64,000 nt of DNA from the NCBI GenBank assembly GCA_017607445.1, contig JAEVHH010000003.1, positions 4,836,001 through 4,900,000 of the forward strand. The letters are read 5' to 3'. The notes below the pieces were generated by a model. The model worked only from the letters and a program-made list of their open reading frames with translations, had not been told where the DNA came from and did no database searches. The position numbers and the translations under genes are program-made. Of this stretch, positions 36,509 to 49,080 are shown piece by piece; the first letter of the stretch is position 1, and each line of letters begins with the position of its first letter. This DNA comes from Histoplasma ohiense (taxonomy: Eukaryota > Ascomycota > Eurotiomycetes > Onygenales > Ajellomycetaceae).

Positions 36509-39338
36509 TCAGATATCAATAACCCGACACGCCCCCGCCTCACAGACAAGCAAGTAATTCTTCCCAGGTCGGATATCTCTCAGCAACAAATTGCGCGTCC
36601 GCAACCAGTTCGACTTCTGCGCGCTGCCGGACACAGTGACATCGCCGGTGGTGCGTACATCGATGATAGAAACCACCGCCGTGGAAGTGGACACTGCGGA
36701 CCCCGCCTCCGCGCGTGCTCTTCGAATGACCGCTTCGCGCGCTGCAAGAGGAGATGCCCCTGTCGCCGCCCTTAACCCTTCCTCCACATTCTCCACACCA
36801 GCATCACCTTCACGCGCCGCTTCCCTTTCAGCTTCACCCACCCCTCCATCGATAGCTGATGGGCCAAGTCCCACATCGTCATTCTGCCCAATAACTCCCA
36901 CAACCCCTTTAACCCCCACCTCCAGCCCGACAACGGCATCCAGCAACCCGACGAAGAGGAATGGGTGCTGCATGATCTCCACAGCGAAGGCGCTGACGGT
37001 GTCTCGTGCCAGGCGCCTGTAAGTGTCGTCTTCGAGGAGGGTGGAGAGGCGGAGGAGGTTTCGAGCGATGACGCCGTTGGGTGATGGCGTCGAGGCGTCT
37101 GTGCCGGCTTTGAGACGGAAGAGAGGGGCTGGATGTGTGGGTGTTTGGTGGAGGGTCGAAGGTGTGGTGTAATAGCCTGCAGAAGAGGACTGGGGTGTTG
37201 CGGTGTCGATGGATGTGGATGTGGTCGTTGTTGGCGATGGAGTTGCGGTTGGACCGGGGGCGAGGAAGTATATGTTCAGGTATTCTGAGATAGTTAGATG
37301 TGGCAAAGTTGGATACGAAGAGGATTCTTTCCAAGGGTGGTAATTCTGACTTACGTTGCAACTGCTCCGCGAATTGTAAATAACTGTCATCGAACGTCGC
37401 TTCGTAGAGATCAATAAGTCCAGAGATGAGATACGCATAATCGTCAGCGAAGCCGGGGGTATCCCCCCTTTCTTCACCACGGTATATACGCCAGAGTTGA
37501 CCAGATGCAGGATCGAAGAGGCTCTGCCTGATAAACTTCGCTGCATTTTCTGCCGCCAGCCTAAACTCCTGTGCCTTGATTCTATCCACATTCTCGAGGA
37601 CAACACTGCATTTGGCCAGCGCGCCAATTGCGAGCCCATTCCATGCTACGATAATCTTATCATCCAGCGCGGGACGTACCCGTTTGCTTTCCCGATATTC
37701 CCGTAACTTCTCTGTGGATGCCTTGATGATTCTGACAACTTCCTCCTCACTTAATCCGAACTCCTTTGCGAGTTTTACAGGTGTAGTCTGGATGTTGAGG
37801 ACATTTTGATTGATGAACTCATCATGTGGATCATTTACTCTCTCAACGTTTCCATCTGGCAGAACACCCCAGTGACGGGCACATACGTCCGCATCCCGTT
37901 GGCCGAGAATCTGCTTGAACTCCTTATGTGTCCATACGTAAAAGGCGCCTTCTCTCTTGTCAGTGTCGCTCGGGGTAGGCAGGCTGTCCGCATCTTCCGA
38001 TGAATGGAAACCTCCTGTTGGCGAGAGTACTGGAGGACTCGTGATATAAGCCCCAATATCATACATAGCTCCCAGAAGCTCCGGGTCGTGTGCAGAATCG
38101 AAGGCATCAGCGTAAACACCTAGCAACTGGGCTTGGTCGTACAGCATTTTCTCAAAATGCGGTAGACTCCAGTCTGCCGTCACGCTATACCGCGCAAAAC
38201 CATGTCCTATATGGTCATGGATGCCTCCCCGAGATATGGAGATAAGGGTTTTGATAGCCATTTCAAGAGCATGGGCACATTCCTCGTAGCCCACAATGTC
38301 AGCGACAGCGTTGGAAAAACGGGAAAGATTAACCAGAAAGCTCAAATTAGCCGGAGTAGGGAATTTAGGCGCCCGTGAGAATCCTCCATTGACAGGATCA
38401 TAGCGCGAAGCAAAATGTTTATATGCCTCTTCCAACAGCTCAACTTCCAAATCCTCCTCCTCATCCGCACCCGCACCCCTCTGTTTGGAGTAAGTACCTT
38501 CCTCCGCAAACTCCTGGAGCTGCCTCGTAATATCTTTTGCACTTTCGCGACACCTCAACTGCTGCGTTTGCCACACGTCTCGTAGTTTTTCTAAAATGTC
38601 GATAAAGGTGACCTGCCCCTCTCCGCCAAGTGTGGAGGACGCACTGGAATGCGGGCCCGGCCAGTATGTGCCTCCAAAGACCGGTTCTAGGTCCGGCGTG
38701 AGGAATACGTTTAACGGCCATCCGCCAGAACCTGTTGTGGCCTGCACATAGTTCATGTATACATCATCGATATCTGGCCGTTCTTCTCGGTCGAGTTTTA
38801 TAGGGATAAATGCCTTGTTCAGTATAGCCGCAACCTCAGGAGACATGAACGACTCTTTCTCCATAACATGACACCCTGCGCCGAAAATTGTCAGTTAAGC
38901 ATCCCTTCCAGCGGACAGAACAGATAGAGCTACAGACAGTGACATGCAGAATACCCAATACTTAGGAATATCATGCGGTTGAGTTTCTTAGCCAGAGCAA
39001 TTGCTTCCGCATCCCACATTTGCCAGGCAACAGGGTTATTCATGTGTCCGCGAACCTATACATCCAATACTATTAGCATTCTTTGTTCCTTTTGAATAAA
39101 ACTAACAACTACCTATCTCTTTCCCCCAAAGGAAAGGTGTATTTACATATGGTGATTTGCTTTGATTGAGGCGATTGACAAGTTCATGGGATGTTCCAGT
39201 TGCGATCGCCGACTCCGTTGCTTGCCGCTTCGATAAGGAAGCCATGTTGGAGGATGCTCCAAAATTTCGTATGAAGGATGGTTTCGCAATCCTATAAATA
39301 TTTATCCTAGCAGCTGCAAATACCGATTTATAGACCAT
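36509..39338 (-). CDS. DUF255/SPATA20-type thioredoxin-fold protein
   Basis: Four exons: 39338-39147, 39055-38938, 38875-37355 and 37284-36509, giving 868 residues. Intron 2 (GTCTGT donor, GCGCAG acceptor) splits the tryptophan codon of CHWC; only this junction restores YSACHWCHVMEKESF, the signature of the bacterial YyaL/human SPATA20 family. Domains: N-terminal thioredoxin-like DUF255 (about 50-220) with CHWC at 102-105, then an (alpha/alpha)6-barrel like that of N-acylglucosamine epimerases (GGIHDHIGHGFARYSVTADW, FHSSEDADS). The first 35 residues are basic and hydroxylated, consistent with mitochondrial import; a second ATG at codon 32 would remove this. The function of the family is not established. 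The C-terminal 200 residues contain a low-complexity acidic/alanine insertion. Confidence 0.9.
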
Positions 39339-40002
39339 GGAATGGGCACGTTATCGGTGCCGGGATATGTGGGAGATATATATATATATATATATATATA
39401 TTTTTTTTAAAAAAAAAAAAAAATAAAAACCAACAAATTTGGTGAGGACGACTGGTTGGCAAAATGCACTAGAAGATTAACCCTAAATGGATGAATTGAA
39501 GGGAGAAGGCTGCTGTTAATTTACTTTCATGCTTTGGTGGTGGTTTCCAGCAATCTAGAATAGAACAAAGAGTGGGAAACAACGTAAATAAACCCCTAAT
39601 TTGTATGCGTATTGATATAGCATCCACGGATTGCACGAGATGCGGAGATCGTTATCGGATGACGGGGGGTTGACATCATATCTCACGTGATATAATACAC
39701 AGCTACCTAATAGTACTTGTGAAGTATTAAGAGTGTTTGTATGTTACACGTTTCTAGATAATACGGCACGCATGAAGCCGGTGAATCATTGCTCTTTGAT
39801 TCTCTTGCGGGCTTGAACTAAAACGGTTGCTCTCTACGCCCTGGATGATCACCAACCAACAATTGGATACTGTCCGTCACCGGAGATGAGCTGATAGGCA
39901 GGTCTACAAACCAATCATCTGACAACGGGAATTCAACAGGAGAAATAGGCTTTATCCTTTAATTTTTGAATATTCCCCATTTTCATACGTGTTGACGCCA
40001 AC
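39339..40002. other. Intergenic with AT microsatellite
   Basis: Spacer upstream of the DUF255 gene and downstream of the WD40 gene. It holds the TA repeat and T/A tracts listed separately. No other feature seen. Confidence 0.5.
39375..39423. repeat. (AT)n followed by T8 and A15 tracts
   Basis: About 13 AT dinucleotides run into a T run and then an A run, starting some 40 bases upstream of the DUF255 start codon. The stretch could bend or melt easily and may lie in its promoter. Confidence 0.9.
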
Positions 40003-41377
40003 CTAGTCATCGCACATCAACCCCGCAAGCTCCCTCTCCTCTTCCTCAGTCAACAGTGACTCCTTAAGTCCATCATCAATTACTTCGTCCTCCTGGGATG
40101 CCCTTTCAGCTTTTGCTTTGGCCATTTCGAGCTGAGTTGGGTCAAGCGACCACTGCCGTATGGTGGCATCGATACTGATACTAACAACAGTCGTCCCAAG
40201 TATTAAGATCCCAGTCACTTCTTCAAAATGGCCAGAGAATGAATGATGCAACTTTCCAGTCTTCTGCCAGTCAGTAAACACGTAGATTTGAAAGGGAAAA
40301 TCGGAGAAGTAAGAAAATAAGAAAAAAAGAAAAAAAAAAAAAAAACCCACCGCACGATTCCATACACGCACTTCCTCATCTCTACATCCCGTAACCACCC
40401 AGCCGCCCTGTTCACACACGGCAACATCCCTGACAAAGTCAGGATGGTCCAAAGTCATGTCCGCTTGCCAGTTCGCTTCTCTGGAGAGACATTTAGCAGT
40501 TTTATCTGCCGAAGCTGTCCACAAGTCACCATCTGCATCGAAGAAAAGCTTATAGACACTAGTCTCATGTTCCACTATCGGGGCTGACAGGGATTGTTCC
40601 TTAAAAGGGGTGGAAAGAGAGAAGTAACGAATGCTGCGATCACTTCCTGCGCTGAAGACATTAATTCGCTGCGGATCCTCTTCAGAAACAAGAGGATCGA
40701 CCGCAAGATGTAGTACTCCACGGCTGTAATCTTTGAAGACATGTGATCTTTTGCCAGCGCTGATGTTCCAAATGATTATTTCACCATCCGCACCACCGGA
40801 GATGAGTAAATCGTCACCATCATGTCTCTGGGAGATAACAGTTTTTACAAAGTCTGTGTGGCCATGGTATCTATGTTTTTGCGTTCGCGAAGTAACGTCC
40901 CAGCTCCATATAGTCTTGTCCCAGCACCCAGCGAAGATAGTTGTGCCGTCGGGGGAAAAGCATATACTGGTTAATGGGGCAGTCGGTCCCCTGTAAAGGG
41001 TAGCAGTTTCACCTGTCTTTAAACTCAGAAACCATTAGCATGCAAGATAATCAATAGAAATGAATAAAAAGAAGTCCCCCACTGAAGGGGGATTCGTTTA
41101 TGCTCACCTACTTCAAGCACCACTTTTCTGAGAAGGCCCGCACTCTCAGCAACATAGACAGAGGAATCGCTAGTGGGATCAGCGGCAATCGCTAATAGTT
41201 TACTTTGAAGTTTGATGGGGTCGCCATTCGAGTTTCTTGCTTTCTCGGCTTTGCGACGGGATTCCTCCAGCGACGTTCTAGGAGACAGTCAGCAGCCTGG
41301 CCACCTTGAGCTGGGAGAGATAGACGGAAGGCGAACGTTGTCTGAAAGAAGTCATCTCGATGGGAAGATTGTACCAT
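40003..41377 (-). CDS. WD40-repeat protein, function unassigned
   Basis: Four exons: 41377-41337, 41277-41108, 41012-40351 and 40263-40003, giving 377 residues. Junction choice: TT-TSLEESRRKAEK, LEV-GETATLYRGP and VWNRA-KTGKLHHS all keep frame, with CTGAC branch sites. At least six WD repeats are visible, with clear motifs CFSPDGTTIFAGCWDKTIWSW, ISGGADGEIIIW, TASADKTAKCL and VVTGCRDEEVRVW, filling a seven-blade propeller. The acidic C-terminal tail (LLTEEEERELAGLMCDD) is short. It is a likely interaction scaffold but I do not recognise a specific orthologue. An in-frame ATG at 41428 would add 17 residues. Gene is divergent from SCD6 with about 470 bases between starts. Confidence 0.83.
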
Positions 41378-41847
41378 GGTTGCGACCTGGGTATTGAGGC
41401 CCACAAAGCTACAAAGCCGCAAAGCCACTCAGACTATCGGTCTTATTGGATCTCCCTCTGTCATCAACTCTCTCCAACCCATCTAAATTCTGCCAGACAG
41501 TGCCAGAAACGCTAGTCCTAATTGGGCTAGAATACACTGCGGAAACTGCACTTCCGCCTTCCCGTAGCAGCCTTCTGTCCACAACCAAAACAAGCTCTGC
41601 TGGATTTTCATCCTCCATCCTCTTCCTCTTCTTCTTCGCTTCCTCTCTCCACCTCACCTCTCTCTAATCTTCCCCCCCCCTTCTCCTTAATTCTGCTCTC
41701 GAATTCATCTCCACCCTCACCACTCTAACCCGCTTTGATTAGTTTGTTCTCTTCTTCCATTGTTCGCCTCGTCGTTTTCAGTGTTCGGAATCCTGTATAC
41801 TCTTTTCTTACTGTGGTGCGTAGCTACGCGCAGAGCCTCGATTCATC
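41378..41847. promoter_or_regulatory. Shared promoter region of WD40 and SCD6 genes
   Basis: The two start codons face away from each other across 470 bases. A pyrimidine-rich stretch (41630-41700, TCTTCC- and CTCTC-type) precedes the SCD6 start, typical of promoters and leaders of constitutively expressed fungal genes. No specific factor site was assigned. Confidence 0.5.
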
Positions 41848-44010
41848 ATGGATATGAACCATTTCATAGGGTCCGTCGTTCCCCATTCCCTTTTATTTCA
41901 CACGCCTGAAGATTGAATTCTCCAAAGCTAACTTGAAGCCCATAGACAGCGGTTTAACTTGATATCGAAGAGTGATATTCGGTTCGAGCGACTCCTTCAT
42001 CCTGTTGATGATCCGTAGGCTCTGGAGCTGACTGGTATCACAGCTACGTTGGCACTCTCCATGAAATAAACCCGGAGGACTCCACCATTGCCCTGGAGAA
42101 TGTCGTTTCACACGGCACAGAAGGAAGACGTGGCAATCCCGCAGAGGAAATTGCCCCTTCTGCAAGCGTGTACGAATATATTGTCTTCCGTGGAAGCGAT
42201 GTAAAGGATATTAGTGTTGCGGAGGAGCAGAAAGAGAACCAGCATCCCGAACCTCCTCAAGTACCCAATGATCCTGCTATCTTAGGTGTAAGTCAATCAT
42301 ATTGTTTTCTATTATGGTGATCATTTGTCAAAAACCCACCTCTCCGTCGATCTTCTGATGAAACATTCCGGATGTAAATCACAGACCTGTTCTGAAAGCG
42401 CAAAACCATGTGGATTCTTTCCGTTGCCTTCCTTCTGATCAAGATCTTATTTCACATTTTATTTAAACACCGTCTTAATACTGCTTTGGAACCAACCATT
42501 GGAAACATGGCTAACCAACCAACCGCGTCGACAGAGTGGAACACGACCACCTGCCCAAGGGCCTCCTCGCGTTCAATCAAATCAGTTTCAACCACCCAAT
42601 GCTCCCCGTCAACCGCCGCCCGGTTACCCGCAGCAAACTCCGTTCCCCGGATATTATAACCCATATGGTCAGCGATTCGGCCCTCCTGGTTTTCCCCCTG
42701 GTCCTGGCTTTCCTAATGCTCCTTATGGTGGCCCGCAAGGATGGTACCCTCCTCCTGGCCAAGGCTTTCCCCAACCCCCTGGCCAATACCCTCCACCACA
42801 AATGCCTATTGGCCATCCTCAACAACCCCAGCAAGCACAGCAGCAGCAACGCGATGGCGGTTCTCAACCTCCTCAACCAGCAAATGTACCAAAGCCAACT
42901 TCGGAGCTGCCAGTCGGTGATAAGGTACCTGGCAAACCTGTAACTCCAGCATCCTCCCAGTCCCTTCACCCACCAGAACCAAAGTCCTCCACCCCTAAAC
43001 CCACTGCTCCTTCGCTCCCAACAACAACAACAACAACAATAACGCAGAAACCAGCCACAGCACCCACTGCACAGCCATCGCTGCCAGCGGTGGCTGCGCC
43101 CGCATCCAAGACCCCGCCCAAGGGACCACATGCTGGGCCAAAATCCGGAAGGGTTGTACCTGCTATCCCTATTTCAAAACCAGCGGTTTCTTCCACAACC
43201 ACCGCATCTGCTACTGCTACCTCAGGTAACGCTACTACGCAGTCGCCTGCGCAAAATACCAGAGCTACATCTACAGCGATGCAGGACGCAACTCGAGCGG
43301 CTACTGCTGCTGTGGCCGCTGCCATGGCCAAACTTCCTCAGCCTCCAACTCAGGGCTCGCAGCCAGTCGAAGCAGCGGTTGAGTCAGTAACCAAAAAAGT
43401 AAGCGAAATGAAGCCGTATGAGGGAGACCGGGCTCCTCGTGGGGGCCATCAAAACGCTCGCGGCGGTCGGGGTGCTCATCGTGGAAACCATCACCACCCT
43501 CAGCATAAGAAAGTTGAGGTTCCTACCACTGACTACGACTTTGAATCAGCAAATGCCAAATTTAACAAGCAAGATCTCGTGAAGGAAGCGATTGCCTCTG
43601 GATCGCCACTTGGGGAATCTGAACATAAAGCAGTGAACGGCACAAACGGGACTGAAGGTGCAGACAATATCAATGGAACTGGATCTCACGTCGCCTACAA
43701 TAAAGCATCTTCTTTTTTCGATAACATCTCGAGCGAAAGCCGCGATCGCGAAGAAGGTTCGCGTGGCAAGACGAGTGGTAGGGAGTGGCGCGGTGAGGAG
43801 GAGAAGAAAAATATTGAGACGTTTGGCCAAGGAAGCATTGATGGTGGCTACGGTGGTGGATACCGGGGACGAGGGAGAGGTCGAGGTTATGGTGGATCTC
43901 GCGGTGGCAGAGGTTCGTACACTCGAGGCTACGCCGGCGGGCGTGGACGAGGAGGTTTCCGTGGCGGGAGAGGCGCATCGCAGGCTACCGGGGTTCCAAC
44001 TTCGTCATAG
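41848..44010 (+). CDS. SCD6: Scd6/LSM14/Sum2-type mRNA decapping activator and translation repressor
   Basis: Exons 41848-41870, 41946-41981 (36 nt), 42044-42287 and 42535-44010 give 592 residues. The N-terminal LSm14 domain (MDMNHFIG-QRFNLISKSDIR-YVGTLHEINPED, residues 1-85) is recovered only after splicing. Next comes a long proline/glutamine-rich linker, the FDF/DFDF motif (DYDFESANAKFNK), the FFD box (YNKASSFFDNISSE) and TFG box (NIETFGQGSIDG), and an arginine-glycine-rich tail. This is the full domain order of Scd6/Sum2, which bind eIF4G and the decapping activator Dhh1 in P-bodies. Intron 3 is 247 nt, longer than most here. The RGG tail suggests methylation by a type I arginine methyltransferase (known for yeast Scd6). 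Confidence 0.95.
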
Positions 44011-45981
44011 ACACTGCTGTCCTACATTCGACCTTGCTCTCCCTTCCGTCGGTGATGCCATTTTCTAAATCCTGTATCAAATGGATATACCCTCTTGAAA
44101 TACTTTTTGCTACGTTGTCAGGGAGAACAAACCCTTCCACCCTTCCACTTGCACGACGGATAGCGCTTCCTTCCGCGTGATTATTTGACGCTTTTGGAAC
44201 GTCACCTGGTTCCCTTTGTTTCCGCCTGTGATATTTTCCCGATCACCATTGACAACTGTATTACTTTGATCTTGTTTTTCTTTTTCTTTTCTCTTCTCTT
44301 TTCTTTTATTTTTTTCGTTTTGGCAATGTACCTCGAGTGTCCTGTTGTCTGCCTATTCGTCCCGCACGTCAAATTTTTCTGGCGTTGGGCTGCTTCAAAC
44401 CCATTCCCATATCATTGGGTGGGTTTTTGTTTGCTTTCTTCTTTCAATAATTAACGACAAGTTATGTAAGTTGCGGGCTATATATGTTCACTTTTTTCCA
44501 CTGCTTATGGCATGGTACGGGAGCGGGGAAGGCGGTTTGGGCGATTTGCGGAATTCAAAAATAACCTTTTATCTATAATCCTCCCTTTTTTTCATCGCTC
44601 TATTATTTTCTTCCTTTCCTTCTTTGGCGATGGGGATGGGTGGATGCATCAAGAGCTTCTCGGCAGGCCGCTCTTCGATTAACTATTATGGGATGAATTA
44701 GCAATGTTTTATTCTTCTGTTATTTCGTGTTATCTTTGTTTTTGCTTTTTCCTTTTCAATGATCTGTTGATGCCAACAGAGCTTCTCTTTCCATGCATCT
44801 TGTTCATGTACTTTTTTTTATATTCCCATTTGCCAGTTTAGTTTCTTCCCCTCTTGTTATGGAATCAGTCCTTTCACTTGTTGTGTTGGCCTGTTTTTAT
44901 TTTCTTGTTCACTATCTCTCCCCTGTATGCTTGCTTACTGATATGGGATATATCGATGCAGTCAGACATGACATGATGTGTGCTGTTCTCTTGTATACTC
45001 TCTCTCTCTCTCTCTCTCTCTGTCCTTCTTTCAGAGGAAGTGAATTGTGGTTTTCATCATGGTCTTCATCACTCACTACACTTTTTTGGTTGTCTTGGTG
45101 TGTCTTAGAAGGATGTGATCTGATCTCCCATGAAAATTTGCAAGAAAAATATTAAAAAAATAATAGAAAGAAAAAAATCGAAGTCTATAATAAAAATGAC
45201 AAAAGTGCTCAAGAAAGCGCAAGTTCGACTTCGAAAATATTAGGATCTCTCTTATCCTTCCTCATGTGATTTTATTCTATTTTAAACAAAACAAGACTAT
45301 TATCCAGCTGAACATTGAAAAGGAGTTTTCGTGTGTAGTAGCATAGGTATGCTGAAGTAGGGACAGACAACTTGTATATATATACTCCGTACCTTCTCTC
45401 TCTCTATCCCTATAAAAATCGAGCTAGCGCTCTTTGCAATGTTGCCGAAGGAGGTGACTAAGCCGCCCAAGCTTGCTGGAGCCGCTCGGACCAGATAGGA
45501 GCGGAGGGGACTCAAAACATGCAATGCATTTGAACCTGGTTTTGAACCTGAGAAGAATGCCCTCCTTTCACACCCAACGCCTTCCATCGACCCTGTTGTG
45601 TTGCACATCAGCTTCCAGCAGCCTGCTAGATGCCAGACGCCTCGGCTTCTCCCGCTATTATTCGTTTCTCGGCCTGTTTTGTCTTGTTGCTGGCTTCTTG
45701 ACGCGGCGTGTTGGCTGATCGATAGATTATCTACACAAGAGGGGGATAACTATACCAACAATACACGGCGAATAAGAGGGTCAAGGAAGAATGGGGGGCC
45801 GTTATTAGATGCGGGCGATATCTTGCTCTCCTATCGTTTTCTCTCTTCTCTCTTTTATATATCTCCTTGCTTCTATACACCCATCTATCCTCTCCTTTCC
45901 CTTTCCCTCTCCTTTTGCATTTCCCTAACCCAATTCCATTCCCAATTCTTCCTCGTAACCCTTTTCTTTTTCGAATACACC
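44011..45981. other. Intergenic: SCD6 3' region and ACB gene upstream
   Basis: Pyrimidine-rich spacer with T-rich stretches at 44275-44320 and a (CT)n run near 44999-45021. Upstream of the ACB gene (45830-45930) is a CT-rich leader typical of highly expressed fungal genes. The frames listed here are low-complexity or short. A CCTGGTTTTGAACCTG-type inverted repeat near 45533-45552 is too short for a tRNA. Confidence 0.5.
44999..45021. repeat. (CT)n dinucleotide repeat
   Basis: About 11 CT units in the spacer after SCD6. Confidence 0.9.
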
Positions 45982-47815
45982 ATGTCAGATTCGGTTGGTA
46001 AGTCCAATTAATCCCTGTTTCCCACCAAAGGTTCCCCCACGCCAGAATTAGAAGTTCAAGGTCGTCTCGATATAATAATTGATCACAATGTTTTTATATA
46101 CCCCTCGCGACTCCCCATTACCTCCCGTAGAGTGGAAGAATATTGACGTTACTGGTCAAATTCCTTCATCAGATACTAACTATATTTCTTCCTTCTTCCC
46201 TCGCCAGACCGAGTATTCGCTCATGCTCTCAATACCGTCAAGAGAATCCCCCGGTCGGGGTCGGTCAGGCCACCCCTCTCCGAACGGCTGAGGTTATATG
46301 GCTTATACAAGCAGAGCATGGGTACTTTTCTCCTCCCCCCTCCCGTCCCCTATACCGCTCAGACCTTCATGAAAAAAAAAAAAGCAAATGGAAAAGAGAA
46401 TGGAAAAGAAAAGAAGAATAGTGACAGAGGGAGAGAGCGTCTGCTGAAAGCTTGGTGATGACTTGTGAAAGTGCTGATTTTCGGGTGGTTTTCGTGATTT
46501 TTAGAGGGCGATGTGGAAGGGGTCATGGATCGGCCTGTCGGTGATGAAACGAGTTTACAAGCTGAGAGAGAGAAATGGTATGAAACAAGCATAAATAATA
46601 TCCCTCGCTTGTTTTTTTTTTTTTTTTTGCTTGTTTTCTTTCCTTTCCTTTTTGCTTACAACCATAAGAAAAGAAACTTTAACTTGAAACCACGATGTTT
46701 ACAATGCATGGGTTATCAGCGCCGTCTAAAACACTGAAGAGCTAACATATCTAAAAACCTTCTCCAATAGGGATGCCTGGTACGCACAACGCCAGCTATC
46801 ACGCACCGAGGCAAAACGCAGGTACATCACTGTCTTACTAGACACAATGAACAAATACGCCTCCTCAACTCCAGAGGCCCGCGAGCTTATCGCCGAGCTA
46901 GAGTTCGTCTGGGATCAGATAAAATCAAACCCGTCCTCGTCTTCCTCATCTGGAAGCCCCGTCCACCTCTCCGGCACGTCGCAGCCACTGTCGCAGCAAC
47001 CATCACATATGATGTCTACAACCCCGCCCTCCCGGTCAAACTACAGCTATGGAAGCATTAGCGGCCGGATATCACGTGCCGAAGCGACGGTGGAGGAAGG
47101 GATGGAACGACCGTTACATGCGGGGCGGGATTCGGGATTGAGAGTTCTTAGTCCTGTTAGCCAGCCGGATCATGACATCCCCGGGAGCGGCAGGAGGAAG
47201 TATAAGGCACATGGCGAAGGAAGAGATGGAGGCGAGGACGAGGAGGATGACGAGGATTTCCAAGAAGCGCGCAATAGTCCTTATGAAAATGATGACGATG
47301 ATGATGACGGCGACGGCGACGGCGACGGCGACGAAGATGATGATGACGATGGGCTCTCAGATGATATTAATCATACTCGTAATGATACACGGCAGCGGGA
47401 CCCCGACCGTTCGGACAGAGGAAGAAACCAAGATCGAGACCAAGATAGAACATCCAAAGCCACAGGATATAACCGCCGCTGGCGGCGGCGGTTCGAGCAG
47501 GCAATGACGAAAATGACAGCCGAAGTCGCCGCGATGAGAGAGCAGATGGAGGCGCGCGCGCTCAACAGTCGGCATCGCTCGAGTCTATGGGCATGGATTA
47601 AATGGGCTGTGTGGATTGTTGTACGGCAAGTTTGCTGGGATATTTTGCTGTTTGGGTGCGTGCTAGTGTGGATGCGGGTTGTGAAGGGGGATAGGAGGTT
47701 TGAGGAGAAGGTGAGGCGGCTGAGGATTTGGATGGAGGTGAGAAGGAAATTTGCGGCTCTTGTTGGGAGGGGTGAGGGGAGAGGGTTGGGGTTTCGGTTA
47801 GAAGGGTTTCCCTAG
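45982..47815 (+). CDS. Acyl-CoA-binding protein with a C-terminal membrane anchor
   Basis: Exons 45982-45997, 46208-46321, 46505-46577 and 46771-47815 give 415 residues. The first exon holds only five codons. Spliced, residues 5-100 form an ACB domain: LYGLYKQSM-EGDVEGVMDRPVGDET joins across intron 2 and EKW-DAWYAQRQLSRTEAKRRYI across intron 3, including the LYGLYKQ and KW-DAW motifs that contact CoA. After a Ser-rich linker lies an Asp/Gly acid tract coded by GAT/GAC and GGCGAC repeats (about residues 243-260), then a coiled-coil-prone basic stretch and one hydrophobic span near 325-350 (LWAWIKWAVWIVVRQVCWDI ...) before a basic tail. The layout resembles ACBD4/5, tail-anchored proteins that bind very-long-chain acyl-CoA on peroxisomes. 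Peroxisome placement here is inference. Confidence 0.9.
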
Positions 47816-48582
47816 GTTTTCGGTCTTCTTATCATTTTTGGACGGCGGTGTTCTTCCCTTTCTTTTATGAAGGGCGTAGGTAGGAGAGGGTATCTATCCC
47901 TTCTCTGCTTTCCTTTCTCTTATTATCGATTTCAGCCTCTTTTTTTGGTCAATACATTCCCAGAGGGCCCCGTGCATATATGCGTCCATACCCCCCATAT
48001 CATTCTGCTGGACGTTTTGTCATGACGTCCATGTATATTTGCAATACATACGTACATATTCTCTACCAATCAACTGTATTATTATATAGATGCAATATTG
48101 ATTATATCCATACAAGTGTCGCACTCCTTTTTCAAGGATATCAACTTCTACTTCCAGCGGTTGGCACCGAATACCAGACGCAGGGTTCTGGAGAAAATCT
48201 AGTTGATAGCGGTTTATCACAAAAGCCATTCAGCGGAAGCGCACAAGCTTAGCGCCTGCCCCCCGTTCGACTGATTTCTCCCCCAGGCCGGGTTGAAAAG
48301 GGTTGAATGGCATGATTGATTGGATGAATCACCTATTGCCTGCTTGGATGATACCTATCACGTTTGCATTCATCTGAGCAGGGCTCAAAAAAAAAAAAAA
48401 AACATCATTTCTTTCAAAGAAGCTCCGGGCCACGCTTAGTTGCCGGCTCTACAATCCCATGTGAACGCGCGTATAAGACAAGAGTTATACATCCACACAA
48501 ACATTTCTATGTTTACATGTATCGACATTCGTCTCCCAACCTCAAAAGTTGGATGATGTAGCTCATCCTTTTCTCTCGTCAG

Positions 48583-48728
48583 GCACCGGGTTTTATTTCT
48601 CTTCGTTATCAGACCAATATACTCCTGGAAGAAAGCAAGCGAGCGCTTGATAAGATATTCAAAATGACGAATGATGATGCTCCACAGAAAGAGGCGATGG
48701 AGGTTGTTGTTGAGGACTTACTTGAGTT
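48583..48728 (+). other. Coding-like segment, possible exon
   Basis: Preceded by a CAG acceptor-like site and followed by a strong GTAAGTTG donor, this 48-codon stretch reads APGFISLRYQTNILLEESKR ... EVVVEDLLE without stop. It has gene-like composition but I do not recognise it, and I could not link it to an upstream exon. It may belong to the same relic as the segment at 49.1-49.3 kb. Confidence 0.25.
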
Positions 48729-49080
48729 GTAAGTTGATAGATAGAAGTTTCTTCCCTATTTTTGGGACACTCCAGGGGAGGGACAGAAAGGAAGAAAGAG
48801 GGATTGATTGTCTTATCTTGTTTCCCATCTATACTAGCCCTATGTTTAGTTACAAAGAAGCCATGGAGGAGAAGAATTTCAGAGTCAGTTTGTGCAACTT
48901 TAGCAGAAAGAAGAGAAATAAAATGAAAACATCTCGTAGGAATTTGACTACTTCTCCCCCCCTTGCCTCCTACTCTCTCCCAACCGTTAGCTGGTATGTT
49001 AACGTGTAATGATATATGATTCATGTATCTGTGGATACACACACGCGCTCAAACAAACAAAAAAAAATTGGCATTGTCTT

